DNA of 64,000 nucleotides from Candidatus Reconcilbacillus cellulovorans (GTDB lineage Bacteria > Bacillota > Bacilli > Paenibacillales > Reconciliibacillaceae), in contig MOXJ01000001.1 in assembly GCA_002507565.1 (NCBI GenBank), positions 1-64,000 of the forward strand. The letters are read 5' to 3'. The position numbers were made by a program, and so were the translations under genes. Below are positions 7,431-16,054 of this stretch, in pieces; position 1 is the first letter of the stretch, and each line of letters begins with the position of its first letter. The notes under the pieces are model-generated. The model ran no database searches, had not been told where the DNA came from, and worked only from the letters and a program-made list of their open reading frames with translations.

Positions 7431-8217
7431 TCTCGATCACCTCCGCTGTCGTCAAGAACGTGTCCATGTTGCAGGTGTGCCGCCCGCGCCGCACCCGGAA
7501 CCTCCCCCGGACGAATTTCGATTCCAGATCAATGATCGACGCCGTCGTGATGCGGTGCTGTAACAGACATTCGATGTGGTAGCCCTTCACGCCGTCGCGT
7601 TCTTCGAAGCGCTCCGGGCTTCCGACCAGACCGGTGTCGTTTCGGAGCACGAATCGGGCGTCGTCGCCGTCGGTGAGCGGGCGAACATACAGTTTCCCAC
7701 GGTTCACATAGAACGCGGCGCCGCAGTCCTTTGCGACCTCTTCGCAGTGGTCGACGATGGCGCCACTGACGGTGTATCCTTCCGAATACACTTTGTTCCG
7801 CGGCAGCCTAAACGCCCCGATCGGCACTTTCAACAGCGGAATCAGGTCGTTCAGGATCGTCCGGCCGGTCACGCCCGGGGCATACGCCCTTTCCTCGATC
7901 TTCACGCTGCTGAGATCCGGGCCGTCCAGCACATAGATCGATGTCACCTTATCCGGCCCGTCCTTCCGCGTCGAGACATAGGAAACCCGGCCGGAGAGCA
8001 GCAGGCCAACGTCGCCTTCATACCCGGCGTTGATGGTCAAGACGTCGTTGCGCTTGATCCGGCTGATCGTGTCCTGGCTCAAGTTGTAGATGCGCACCAC
8101 GCTTTCGTTCGGACTGGCGTCGTCATCGAATGGCACGTCGAATTCGATGTAGAGGTCCTTTGAACGGAACGTCTTTCCGCCGACGGACACCTCTACGACC
8201 CTGCCAAACTGCTCCAT
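7417..8217 (-). CDS. Tail hub protein (XkdQ/gpD-like)
   Basis: The product is 266 aa from ATG 8217. Segments such as VRIYNLSQDTISRIKRNDVL and INAGYEGDVGLLLSGRVSYV are typical of phage hub proteins (gp27/gpD class), which form the ring between tube and spike. The 3' end overlaps the spike gene by 14 bases. Family assignment comes from position and these motifs. Confidence 0.7.
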   Translation of the reverse strand: MEQFGRVVEVSVGGKTFRSKDLYIEFDVPFDDDASPNESVVRIYNLSQDTISRIKRNDVLTINAGYEGDVGLLLSGRVSYVSTRKDGPDKVTSIYVLDGPDLSSVKIEERAYAPGVTGRTILNDLIPLLKVPIGAFRLPRNKVYSEGYTVSGAIVDHCEEVAKDCGAAFYVNRGKLYVRPLTDGDDARFVLRNDTGLVGSPERFEERDGVKGYHIECLLQHRITTASIIDLESKFVRGRFRVRRGRHTCNMDTFLTTAEVIESAGR

Positions 8218-8520
8218 TTACTCCACCACCCGCAGGAACACCGTTTCGCCCAAGTTGGCATACCCGACGCGCTCTTCCAGGCCGGCGTCATCCCGCGGCA
8301 CGAGCTGCAGGACCGGAAACCGTTGATCGAAGACGTCCACAAACAGCGGCACGCCGTAGACCAGTTTCTCGCCATATACGAGCGCCTCGCCGTCCTTGTA
8401 GAGGTCCAGCGTGAAAAAATCGAAGTCCGCATTGTAGCGGACCTCGATTTCGAACGGTTCGGCGCCGAGCAGGATTTCGAACCGGTACGGCACCTGATTT
8501 TTCTGAATCGGGATGTACAC
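8218..8520 (-). CDS. Baseplate plug protein (DUF6983-like)
   Basis: The product is 100 aa, all-beta in style. PYRFEILLGAEPFEIEVRYN followed by FDFFTLDLYKDGEAL matches small baseplate plug proteins encoded between the LysM protein and the hub in Firmicute myoviruses. The start is ATG 8520, just after the 8533 stop of the previous gene. Confidence 0.65.
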   Translation of the reverse strand: MYIPIQKNQVPYRFEILLGAEPFEIEVRYNADFDFFTLDLYKDGEALVYGEKLVYGVPLFVDVFDQRFPVLQLVPRDDAGLEERVGYANLGETVFLRVVE

Positions 8521-8532
8521 CGACCACCCCTC

Positions 8533-9120
8533 CTATGCCACGCGGATCTGCTGGCCGATCTGGAGCTTCTTCGGGTCGATTCCGGGATTCAGGGCGAGTA
8601 GCGCCTGCCACGTCGTCCCGTACTTCGGAGCGATCGAATATAGCGTTTCCCCGCGGCGGATCGTGTGCGTCTGCGGAGTGCCGGCCGGCGGCTTGTCCGC
8701 GACCTGCTGCTGACCAGCGCTGGTGGTGGACTTCACCTGGGAAAGCAGGATCGGGTCGTTTAGGAAAGGTGCATAGCTGGGCTTCGCCACCCGGACCTGC
8801 TGCAGGGTCATCGTGAAACGGAACCCATTCGCCACCTCGTGGTCATGCTCGGTGTTGATCGAGGCGATGAGCACCCTGCGGAAGGCGTTCCGGCCCACGT
8901 AATCGACCCGTTCGCCGCGCGTCATCATCTCGATCAGCTTGGCCCGAATGTTCGCGGCCTCCGGCCCGAGGATTTTCCCGGTGATCATCATTGTCGTCGG
9001 GAGGCGCTCCACGTGGTCGGTCAGGTCGATGTCCTCTTCAACCGGGTACTGTGTGATGTTCACAGCATAGTCCGGTGTCTCCGAAATGACGTGGATTTCA
9101 TAGCCGGCCAGCATTGCCAT
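8533..9120 (-). CDS. LysM-containing tail/baseplate protein (XkdP-like)
   Basis: The product is 195 aa; ATG 9120 is chosen because GGAGGTG lies upstream at suitable spacing. Residues 1-120 are a phage tail fold (DHVERLPTTMMITGKI, VDYVGRNAFRRVLIASINTE). A linker follows, then one LysM domain (HTIRRGETLYSIAPKYGTTW to IGQQIRVA) at the C-terminus. LysM binds peptidoglycan and probably docks the baseplate at the wall. Directly downstream of the tape measure, as in PBSX (xkdP). Confidence 0.85.
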   Translation of the reverse strand: MAMLAGYEIHVISETPDYAVNITQYPVEEDIDLTDHVERLPTTMMITGKILGPEAANIRAKLIEMMTRGERVDYVGRNAFRRVLIASINTEHDHEVANGFRFTMTLQQVRVAKPSYAPFLNDPILLSQVKSTTSAGQQQVADKPPAGTPQTHTIRRGETLYSIAPKYGTTWQALLALNPGIDPKKLQIGQQIRVA

Positions 9121-9125
9121 ACGCG

Positions 9126-11156
9126 TCACACCTCCGTGATCGCCGGGTAATTGCGCCGCAGGCTGCGCCAGAACTCTTCGATTCCTTCGCGCGCCCCCTG
9201 TCTGGCCGCCTCTTTTACCGCTGCCGAGCCGCCGGCGGCTGCGGCTGCCGAGACATTGACGTTGATCGTTGCGTTGATCGACGGCGCCGCGGCCTGCGCC
9301 ATTCCCCTCGTATATTTCCGGTTTTCCTGCTTCGTCAGCACGCGCTCGCCTTCATGTAGGCGGGCGATGTAATCGTCCTTCGGGACGTACGGGAGGCCAT
9401 CGGCGTGGCCAGGCAGGAGATTTCGGAACCAGTCCCCGATCTTCTGACCCAAGGTCTTCTTTGGTGCCGGGACCAGGTACGTGTTTTCCCAACCGGGCAG
9501 CGGCTGATCCTTCGGCTTACTTTCGAGCTTCTGGTAGAATTCCACCATGCCGCCGAGGCGTTTCTCCTGTTGCTCCTGCCTTCTTTTGTTTTCCCGTTCG
9601 ATAGCGCCGGCAGCGAAAGTAGAAATTGCAGTTATTGCCCCGGAAGCCAGCTTAACTTGAACAGGTCCGGGAGTCGCGACAGTAGCTAACAGGCCGGACA
9701 ATATGGGATGATCTTTGGCAAAATCCATGAGGCCATCCATTAACCCCTTCCCGATCGCAGCGCCGACTCTTGCTGATGCGTCAAGCAGAGGCTGCGACGC
9801 CTTGATCGCACCGGCCATAAAGTCAACGAGCTTTTCCGCCCCTTCCTCAATTTTCCGTCTTCCGCTTCCTTCGTACCATTCAGTGAACTTCCGCTCGATG
9901 TCCCCGAAAACGACCTCGATTTTCTTGTTGAACGGCAATTGCTGGAACTCCTCGTTTTCAAGGTAGTTGGTTCGAATGTAATTGAAAACGCGCTCGCCCT
10001 GGCGCAGCAGGTAGTCGAAGCCTTCGTATGCTGCTTTTTCGAGTGCATCGCCCCACCGCCGAATTTTGTCGTCGTTTTCCTCAATCCATCGGTTGATCTG
10101 CTGGAAGCGAGGTTTCAAAGCCCGTGCAAGACCATCGCCCCAGCGCTTCACGGCTGCAAGGTTAAATGTTTCGAGAATCTGGTTCTTCAATCCATCAAGC
10201 GAATCCGCCTGCTTTTGCAGCATGTTCGGGAACCGCTCGTTCATGCCCTCTATGAGCATGGCGATCGCTTTGTCGGCCGGGATCAGTCCTTTGGACGTCA
10301 TTTTCATGAGTTCCTGCGTGGATTTTCCCATCTTCTTAGAGAGGATTTCCCACGCCGGAATGCCCGCCTCGGTCAGTTGCAGCATTTCCTCGGCGCTGAC
10401 CTTCGACTTGGCTTGCATCTGACCGATCGCCCTAGTAATCCGGTCGATCAGTTCCGTGCCGCCGCCCAGGCCGGCCGCAGCGTTCCCGATGGCCGTGAGA
10501 TATGGGATAACCTGTTCAGAGCGAAAGCCAAACGCCAGCATCTGTTTCGCGGCTTCTTGGACACCTGCGACGTCGAACGGCGTTGCGACCGCGAAGCGGT
10601 TCATCTCTTCGATGAACTTACGCGCCTTTTCTGCGCTCCCAAGCATCGTAGTGAACGCGATCTCCGCCTGCTCAAACTCACTGGCCACCCTGAGGGGATT
10701 TGTGAAGCCATACCGGACGGCGCCGTATGTCGCTGCCCCGCCGATCAGCATTCCAGGCAGAGAGAACGGCGCCCGGAGAATCGAGGTGCTCATGCGCCAG
10801 AATCCACTGGTCATGTTGCGGCTGATTCGGTTCAGGGCGTCGCCAAAACGCTGGAATTTTCTCCGGCTTCGATCTGCTTCGTCGCCCGCGTTTTTCGTTT
10901 CTCGCTTCAGCCGATGGGCTTCGTCAGCGGCGTCATCCAGCGCGGTGGCGGCGATTTGACCAGTCTTTTTCAGCTCTTTGCCGAGGTCTTTTGCCTCTTC
11001 CCCCGCCTCAGCTAGCTCTTCCTCAAACCGCTCGACCGCCCCGCCGAGCATGGACTTTTTGATCTGGTCCAGCAGTTTGTCGAGTCGTTGCAGCGGAGCC
11101 TCGTCGATCTTCCAGCCGACTTCAGCATACAGCTTCCTTAGGGCTTCACCGGCCAC
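9126..11156 (-). CDS. Tail tape measure protein
   Basis: The product is 676 aa, the longest in the tail operon, from GTG 11156. An N-terminal coiled coil (residues 20-110; LDKLLDQIKKS, EELAEAGEEAKDLGKELKKT) is followed by a tape-measure domain at about 125-340 (TMLGSAEKARKFIEEMNRFA, then PADKAIAMLIEGMNERFPNM). The C-terminus has the usual GLPYVPKDDYIARLHEGERV motif. It sets tail length and is injected with DNA. It overlaps the end of the frameshifted gpGT reading frame. Confidence 0.92.
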   Translation of the reverse strand: MAGEALRKLYAEVGWKIDEAPLQRLDKLLDQIKKSMLGGAVERFEEELAEAGEEAKDLGKELKKTGQIAATALDDAADEAHRLKRETKNAGDEADRSRRKFQRFGDALNRISRNMTSGFWRMSTSILRAPFSLPGMLIGGAATYGAVRYGFTNPLRVASEFEQAEIAFTTMLGSAEKARKFIEEMNRFAVATPFDVAGVQEAAKQMLAFGFRSEQVIPYLTAIGNAAAGLGGGTELIDRITRAIGQMQAKSKVSAEEMLQLTEAGIPAWEILSKKMGKSTQELMKMTSKGLIPADKAIAMLIEGMNERFPNMLQKQADSLDGLKNQILETFNLAAVKRWGDGLARALKPRFQQINRWIEENDDKIRRWGDALEKAAYEGFDYLLRQGERVFNYIRTNYLENEEFQQLPFNKKIEVVFGDIERKFTEWYEGSGRRKIEEGAEKLVDFMAGAIKASQPLLDASARVGAAIGKGLMDGLMDFAKDHPILSGLLATVATPGPVQVKLASGAITAISTFAAGAIERENKRRQEQQEKRLGGMVEFYQKLESKPKDQPLPGWENTYLVPAPKKTLGQKIGDWFRNLLPGHADGLPYVPKDDYIARLHEGERVLTKQENRKYTRGMAQAAAPSINATINVNVSAAAAAGGSAAVKEAARQGAREGIEEFWRSLRRNYPAITEV

Positions 11157-11591
11157 GGAAACTCACCACCTTTCCGCGGGAACATGTCAAGCGCGGCGTT
11201 GGCCTCCAGAAGCTCATCCCAGTCCATCCTGTCAACCTCGGAAGGCGGGATACCACCTTCATACACCAGGCGCCAATACAAAAAGCGCTTGCGCGCTTCG
11301 TTTTCGTAGAATCCTGGCGGCTTATTGGGGATTGTTAAGAAATCGAAAGGCCGCCTCGAACACGTCTTCCATGATGTCGAGGTGATCGTCCCAGAAGTCC
11401 CAGTTCGTGCGCGGATTCACGATCACGTGCTCCATGATCTGACCGTAATACTTCTCTGTCAGCAGGTTGCCGTACCGGTCCTTGCTTTCGTCGGCCATCT
11501 GCAGAGCTTTGCGAACGCCCGGGAACTGGAACGTGAATTCGATTCCGCCGATCGTGACGGTCTTTTGCCTCGGTTTCTTGATTTCGCTCAT
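11138..11591 (-). CDS. Tail assembly chaperone gpG and its +1 frameshift product gpGT
   Basis: Frame 0 runs from ATG 11591 to TAA 11322 and gives 89 aa (gpG-like; IGGIEFTFQFPGVRKALQMA). Its last codons are AAT CCC CAA TAA. A tRNA slipping from CCC to the overlapping CCC in the CCCC run (11327-11330) would enter the +1 frame. That frame continues without interruption through KPPGFYENEARKRFLYWRL to a TAA at 11138-11140, giving a protein of about 150 aa. The T-like extension ends inside the start of the tape measure gene. This matches the gpG/gpGT arrangement of long-tailed phages, whose products coat the tape measure during assembly. The shift itself is inferred. Confidence 0.78.
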
Positions 11592-11599
11592 GATCCACC

Positions 11600-11632
11600 C
11601 TCCATGAAAGAAGGGGCCGGATTCACGGCCCC
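11600..11632 (-). terminator. Terminator after the tail tube gene
   Basis: GGGGCCG and CGGCCCC form a perfect stem just after the tube stop codon, followed on the minus strand by TTCTTTC. It is roughly symmetric and could act both ways. It probably reduces readthrough so that tube protein exceeds chaperone and tape measure. Confidence 0.6.
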
Positions 11633-12034
11633 TTATTCTTGCGTGTAGTCGAATACTTGGATGGTGAATGCTCGGGATTCGATGCTATTCGAAAACGTCG
11701 ATTGTGCCGGCCGCAGCACGCGCGCCTGCGTTCCGCCGATTTTCTCCCGCGGCGAATTGTTGCTGATCACCCATACCGGCACGATCTGTTTCGATGCGGC
11801 CAGACGGTTCAGGTACGTCACCGACGGCGACGTCTGCTGCAGGGTGATCGTGATGGTGCCGATCGGGTTGTTTACCTCCGAAACGGCGACATCGCCCTGG
11901 GCGCCGACGGACGTCTGAAACGTGTCCTCCGCCTTTTCGCATTCGACGAAGGACCCCTCAGCGAACCCGGTGATATAGACGCCGCCCACAGTAACCGTCA
12001 CGTTTTTGGCGTCGTAGCTTGTGATCTGCGGCAT
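11633..12034 (-). CDS. Major tail tube protein (DUF3277-like)
   Basis: The product is 133 aa from ATG 12034. TYDAKNVTVTVGG-like opening, GFAEGSFVECEKAEDTFQTS and NPIGTITITLQQTSPS are typical of KU-type tail tube proteins that follow DUF3383 sheath proteins. It polymerises into the inner tail tube. Terminator directly downstream fits high expression. Confidence 0.8.
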   Translation of the reverse strand: MPQITSYDAKNVTVTVGGVYITGFAEGSFVECEKAEDTFQTSVGAQGDVAVSEVNNPIGTITITLQQTSPSVTYLNRLAASKQIVPVWVISNNSPREKIGGTQARVLRPAQSTFSNSIESRAFTIQVFDYTQE

Positions 12035-12047
12035 GCTTCACCCCTCC

Positions 12048-13061
12048 TCACACCGTAATCGTGCCGTGGATGGTCGCCTCATGGACCGCCCCGGCCAGCT
12101 CGAAGCTGAACGTCGCGCCGGTGTACTTCCGCTGCGCACGGTCGGCCGGGTTCGTTTCCTCCCGCGTCGGGAAGTTGGTGCTGTACAGCGGCAGGCCGTC
12201 GTCGTCCGCGGCGATGATACCTTGGTTGAAGCTCTGGCGCAGCACGTTGATTACGGCCGCTTCCAGCTGCGCGATGCCGGCGTTCGTAAACGGAATCTTC
12301 GGCGACTGGTTGAGCAGCTTCTGCAGGCTGTGCTCGATGTTCACCTGCACCCAGTCTTTGGCCATGATCACGTCGATGTACTCGCCGCTAACGACCTTGC
12401 CTTCGCTGGTCACGTCGTCGCCGGCTTTCGTCACGTAGGCGTTCCCGCCGGCGGCGTGGATGTTGTTCAGTTCGCTGGCAGTCAGGTTGTCCGCCGTGAT
12501 CCCGACCAGCCGCTTGAACTTCCACGTCACGCTGCCAACGGGCTGCGCGCCGGCGGCCCCAACCCAGGCGGCCTCAGGGTATTTCGCCACTTCCGCCGGA
12601 TCGCTGTGATACAGCACGAACGTGCGGTCGTATTTCTTGGCGAAGATGGCCGCCAGATCGGCTAGGTCTGCCGTCCGCGCCGCAAACAGCTTGCCGCCGC
12701 GTTGCTCGATGACGTCAGCGACCGCGATGATGTCGGAAACGTCGGCGCTGGTGATGATGGCGAAGTACCAGTCGCGCTCGTAGACGGCGCCGAGAACATC
12801 CGTGAAGGTCTCGGCCGCGTCCGAATCGTATGCAGCGATGGCGAACTTCGCCGGCCGGTTGTCCCCCTGGGCGAAGATGGCGGCGGCCGCCTTGTACGCC
12901 TCGGTCGTTTCCGGGAAATCCGCTTTCACAGAGTCCAGGTCGAGGTACTCCTTGAACGGCAAGCCACCCGATTTCCCGGTCAGGATCAGCGGCGTGCCGA
13001 AACCGATCAGGCCGGGCGGCCGCACCAAATCGATCGTGACCGTAACGTCTTTCAGAGGCAC
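12048..13061 (-). CDS. Tail sheath protein (DUF3383 type)
   Basis: The product is 337 aa. The start (VTVTIDLVRPPGLIGFGTPL) and the middle (RDWYFAIITSADVSDIIAVA) match the DUF3383 family of sheath-like proteins, and VVSGEYIDVIMAKDWVQVNI near residue 240 is the conserved sheath core. It forms the contractile sheath, so this phage is a myovirus. It is followed immediately by the tube gene. Confidence 0.85.
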   Translation of the reverse strand: MPLKDVTVTIDLVRPPGLIGFGTPLILTGKSGGLPFKEYLDLDSVKADFPETTEAYKAAAAIFAQGDNRPAKFAIAAYDSDAAETFTDVLGAVYERDWYFAIITSADVSDIIAVADVIEQRGGKLFAARTADLADLAAIFAKKYDRTFVLYHSDPAEVAKYPEAAWVGAAGAQPVGSVTWKFKRLVGITADNLTASELNNIHAAGGNAYVTKAGDDVTSEGKVVSGEYIDVIMAKDWVQVNIEHSLQKLLNQSPKIPFTNAGIAQLEAAVINVLRQSFNQGIIAADDDGLPLYSTNFPTREETNPADRAQRKYTGATFSFELAGAVHEATIHGTITV

Positions 13062-13066
13062 TCCAA

Positions 13067-13552
13067 TCAGCTCCTTTCGATTTCGGTTTTTTCGATGAAC
13101 TGCTCGTCCATTTCGGACCTGGCCACAACCCGGAACCGCACGTCACAGCCGACTCGGCGCTCATATTCCACCGTAAGGAACACGTCACGGTTCTGCGCGT
13201 TCGTGATTTCCACGACCGTTATCCCGGCGCCACGTAGCGTATCACGGCCGGTGAAGTCGAAGTATTCGATGAGCGCATAGCACCGCTGGTAGGCATCGTC
13301 CGCGTCCCGGGAATGCACCGTGAACGAAAACACGACCTCGACCTGCTTTTCCTGCGTCCGCCGGATGCCGCCGTCCACGTTCTCGACGTCCTCGACGCCG
13401 TGCGCGGGCGCGAGGTACGGAGACGTCATCTTGTACGTGACGAATGGATACGGCGGCATTTTCCCCGTCTGGTCACCCATGATGACCGGGATTCCGAGCG
13501 CCACAGACAGCGGGCGGACGATGGCAGAGCGAATCGCCGCGTAATCAATCAC
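13067..13552 (-). CDS. Neck/tail terminator protein (LIC_12616-like)
   Basis: The product is 161 aa from GTG 13552 (GCGGGGTGG upstream). The sequence PYPFVTYKMTSPYLAPAHGV and later VFSFTVHSRDADDAYQRCYA are typical of neck gp12/LIC_12616-type tail-completion proteins. It caps the sheath-tube assembly before head joining. Overlaps the upstream connector gene by eight bases. Confidence 0.65.
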   Translation of the reverse strand: MIDYAAIRSAIVRPLSVALGIPVIMGDQTGKMPPYPFVTYKMTSPYLAPAHGVEDVENVDGGIRRTQEKQVEVVFSFTVHSRDADDAYQRCYALIEYFDFTGRDTLRGAGITVVEITNAQNRDVFLTVEYERRVGCDVRFRVVARSEMDEQFIEKTEIERS

Positions 13553-13913
13553 CGGCTTCCACCCCGCTTTCACCGCCGGTGTCCACCTGCTTGGCGAGGT
13601 ACTGGTGGAAGTCCGCATATTCGGAGAAGTCCGTTTCTTCCTCGATCCGGTACTTCTTTCCGCGGTAAACGATGTGCGAATGCATCGGATACGCCTCCAG
13701 CGAAATGATCAGCCGATCCGCCGTCGTGTACCGCCCGCCGGACTCGTACAGCGTGCGCTCCGGGACCGGAAGGATGGCCGCCATCGTGTCGCGGGTGACG
13801 TCCTGCGGCTCGCGCCAGATGCCGTCGTCGTCGTAGTGGCCGGGCTCGCGGGTAATGTGCTGGCACGGGACGCTGTATTTTTTGATCAGCCGAGCGAAAT
13901 TGTAGAGCCTCAC
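13545..13913 (-). CDS. Head-tail connector / stopper-like protein
   Basis: The product is 122 aa. The motif series TTADRLIISLEAYPM, HIVYRGKKYRIEEETDFSEY and ADFHQYLAKQV is that of small head-closure proteins with an SH3-like barrel. Its position between an HK97 gp10-like gene and the tail terminator supports this. No enzymatic motif. Confidence 0.6.
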   Translation of the reverse strand: MRLYNFARLIKKYSVPCQHITREPGHYDDDGIWREPQDVTRDTMAAILPVPERTLYESGGRYTTADRLIISLEAYPMHSHIVYRGKKYRIEEETDFSEYADFHQYLAKQVDTGGESGVEAGD

Positions 13914-13914
13914 G

Positions 13915-14412
13915 TCACACCACCTCGTACACGATCGCCCGGAGCAGGTGCCCGGTGTGAACCAGCGGATTGCTTCGCCCGGTCATTTCAACGGTCATCC
14001 GGGACAACGGCGGTTCGCTCAAGTTCCGCAGGAACTCCTGCATCATGCCCTGCAGTTGAAGGCCGAGCGCTTCCAGTACCTTATCCGTCGGCGTACCCTT
14101 CCGGAACGCCTCGATCAACCACTTTCTCGCTTCATCCAGAAACGCTTTTTCGTTTTCGTCGAAGCCGGCGCGAATGAAAGAGCGTTCCGGGATGACGATG
14201 TGCGTCGTCTCCTTCCGCAGCGGGTACCCTTGCGCGGCGAACCACTTCCGCATCTTCGGCGTCACCGGAATCCGCGCGCCGAACTCGTGAACAGCGCCGA
14301 TCATGGCCATGTCTCCGCCCATGATGCCGACTCTGATTTTCCGTTTTCCGAGCTTGTCCAGCTCCTTCAGCAGCCGGGGGATGCGGTTTTCGTCGTGCAC
14401 CTTTACGGGCAT
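13915..14412 (-). CDS. HK97 gp10-like head-tail joining protein
   Basis: The product is 165 aa. RKIRVGIMGGDMAMIGAVHE and RSFIRAGFDENEKAFLDEAR resemble gp10-like (Mu gpG-like) tail completion proteins, which contain a VGI start, an E(F/Y)G motif and a late R(P/S)F motif. The end overlaps nothing; the start overlaps the upstream adaptor gene. Confidence 0.65.
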   Translation of the reverse strand: MPVKVHDENRIPRLLKELDKLGKRKIRVGIMGGDMAMIGAVHEFGARIPVTPKMRKWFAAQGYPLRKETTHIVIPERSFIRAGFDENEKAFLDEARKWLIEAFRKGTPTDKVLEALGLQLQGMMQEFLRNLSEPPLSRMTVEMTGRSNPLVHTGHLLRAIVYEVV

Positions 14413-14837
14413 GGCAGCTCATCCCACTTCGGCGTCGAGGCCGGGACAAACCGGAACCGGGTGTATGGTTTGAGCAGCGCGAACCATGGCGCGGTGCTAC
14501 CGCCGGAAGCGCCGTTGATGCCGCCGCCGGTCGTCCAGATTTCCGCCGGATTCCGGAACGTCTGCTGCATCTGACCGACGCGCTCGGATTCGACCAGCCC
14601 GGCGTTCGCCCCATCAGTTCCGACGCCGGCGGCCAGAACCGCCTGGATCATCATGCTGATTGCTACCTTCACGCCGGCGGGAAGGACGATGTCGCCGTTT
14701 CCGTCCCGCGAAAACGGGTTCCGCGTCCACTCGACGACGAAGTCGATTGCGGCCGGCAGGAGGATTTTCAGCAGGTCGTCCTTCGAGGTGTCGTCTTCCG
14801 GAATCCCGAGCAGGATTTTCAGTTCAACCAGCGTCAT
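14403..14837 (-). CDS. Head-tail adaptor protein (gp6/gp15-like)
   Basis: The product is 144 aa from ATG 14837, preceded by GGCGGAAAG. TLVELKILLGIPEDDTSKDD is the signature opening of phage head-tail connector proteins that bind the portal base, followed by a helical bundle and a variable C-terminus. Longer upstream reading has no ribosome binding site. Confidence 0.78.
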   Translation of the reverse strand: MTLVELKILLGIPEDDTSKDDLLKILLPAAIDFVVEWTRNPFSRDGNGDIVLPAGVKVAISMMIQAVLAAGVGTDGANAGLVESERVGQMQQTFRNPAEIWTTGGGINGASGGSTAPWFALLKPYTRFRFVPASTPKWDELPCP

Positions 14838-15021
14838 TTTTCTTTCCGCCCTTCTTCGGCGGAGTAGGCGGTTCCGGTGCGGCGCCCTGGACCGGGCGTG
14901 CGATCCCATGCTTTTCCCAGCGCTCGGCGACGACGTCGCTCACTTCGATGACGTCCCCGGGCTTCAGCGGCTTCCCGTAGAAGGTCTGCACCAGCATTTC
15001 CACGCGCACCACGACCATCAC
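14824..15021 (-). CDS. Small structural-region protein, unknown
   Basis: This encodes up to 65 aa. Several in-frame GTG/ATG starts lie within 20 bases of AAAGGGTG, so the exact start is uncertain; the real start may be 3-5 codons inside. VQTFYGKPLKPGDVIEVSDV is reminiscent of small proteins encoded just after capsid genes. The C-terminus is Pro/Lys-rich. It overlaps the adaptor gene by 14 bases. Confidence 0.55.
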   Translation of the reverse strand: MMVVVRVEMLVQTFYGKPLKPGDVIEVSDVVAERWEKHGIARPVQGAAPEPPTPPKKGGKKNDAG

Positions 15022-15032
15022 CCTTTCATCGA

Positions 15033-15067
15033 AAAAATACCCTGCGGAAGGAAACCCTTCCGCAGGG
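15033..15067 (-). terminator. Strong terminator after the major capsid gene
   Basis: A perfect 12-bp stem (CCCTGCGGAAGG with its complement, 15040-15067) closes a four-base loop and is followed by TTTTTT on the minus strand. It explains how capsid message can exceed downstream connector message. Confidence 0.9.
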
Positions 15068-15075
15068 TTGAATCA

Positions 15076-16029
15076 TTACGGAGATGCCGGCGGCTTCAGC
15101 ACAGCGAACATGAACCGGGTGTTTTCGTCCCGATCGAGTTGGTTGACCGGGTTCGGAATCTGCCAGGCCAGCCGCATGACGCAGCGCAGGGCCACCATGT
15201 CCTGCTGGGCGAGGTTGTACACGATCTCGCCCGTCACAGGGTCCTGAATCACGGCCTCGGTCAGGATCTTGTAGGTGATGTCCTGACGGATCGCGTACAC
15301 CAGCTGCGACCAATCGCCGGAGATCATCAGCGACTTGGTCGGGTCGATCGAGCCGTTCAGCGGGAAGATCATCCGCTCGCCGTCCAGCTGGTACCGGGTG
15401 CCTTCCTGCATGGTCGCCTTGAAGATCGGTTGACCGTCAGCATCCCGCAGGCCCCGCAGCTTCGCGCGCATGCTCACGGCGGCCACGTGACCATTCACCA
15501 TGAAACCGGACCGTTCGACCAGATCGATCACGCCACCCTCGCCCATGATGTCGTCATACAGATCGTTTCCGGTGCCGAGCGTGACGACCTTGCCTTTCTG
15601 TTCGGCCTGCGTCACGATGCCGTCCGGCCAGGTGGACGGCTTGTTGGTGCCATACAGCACCGCCGCATCGAAAACTTCGCCGAACGCCGCCTCAATCCGC
15701 GGGCGGATTTGGCCCCAGATGTCGTATTCGGCGTCGTCCAGTACAGCCTCCGGAATCGGCACGATGACTGCGATTTCCTCGGCTTCGAGGTACTTGTTCT
15801 TCCATTCCACCTTCGTGGTTTGCTTCGTGCCTGTGTCGCCGTTGACGAAATACGCCATCGGCAGGCTGTTGAGCACCGGCAGACGTTTTTGCTTCGCCGT
15901 CATGTTCGGCAGGCGCGTGGCCAGCTGCATGACAGCCGAATACTGCGGAACACCTTGGATGATCTCCCGGGCCACTTCCTCGGGGATCAGGGCTTCAGCA
16001 TCAGTACGAAGGATAGCATTCGTTGCCAT
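15076..16029 (-). CDS. Major capsid protein, HK97 fold
   Basis: The product is 317 aa. The opening NAILRTDAEALIPEEVAREI and the motif AEEIAVIVPIPEAVLDDAEY are hallmarks of the phage major capsid family (HK97 fold; P-domain ends near VLKPPASP). There is no long N-terminal delta domain; a separate scaffold gene lies upstream. About 300 residues fits a T=7-type capsid protein without protease processing. Strong terminator downstream. Confidence 0.92.
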   Translation of the reverse strand: MATNAILRTDAEALIPEEVAREIIQGVPQYSAVMQLATRLPNMTAKQKRLPVLNSLPMAYFVNGDTGTKQTTKVEWKNKYLEAEEIAVIVPIPEAVLDDAEYDIWGQIRPRIEAAFGEVFDAAVLYGTNKPSTWPDGIVTQAEQKGKVVTLGTGNDLYDDIMGEGGVIDLVERSGFMVNGHVAAVSMRAKLRGLRDADGQPIFKATMQEGTRYQLDGERMIFPLNGSIDPTKSLMISGDWSQLVYAIRQDITYKILTEAVIQDPVTGEIVYNLAQQDMVALRCVMRLAWQIPNPVNQLDRDENTRFMFAVLKPPASP

Positions 16030-16054
16030 TTTTTCTTTTCCACCTCCGTAAAAA

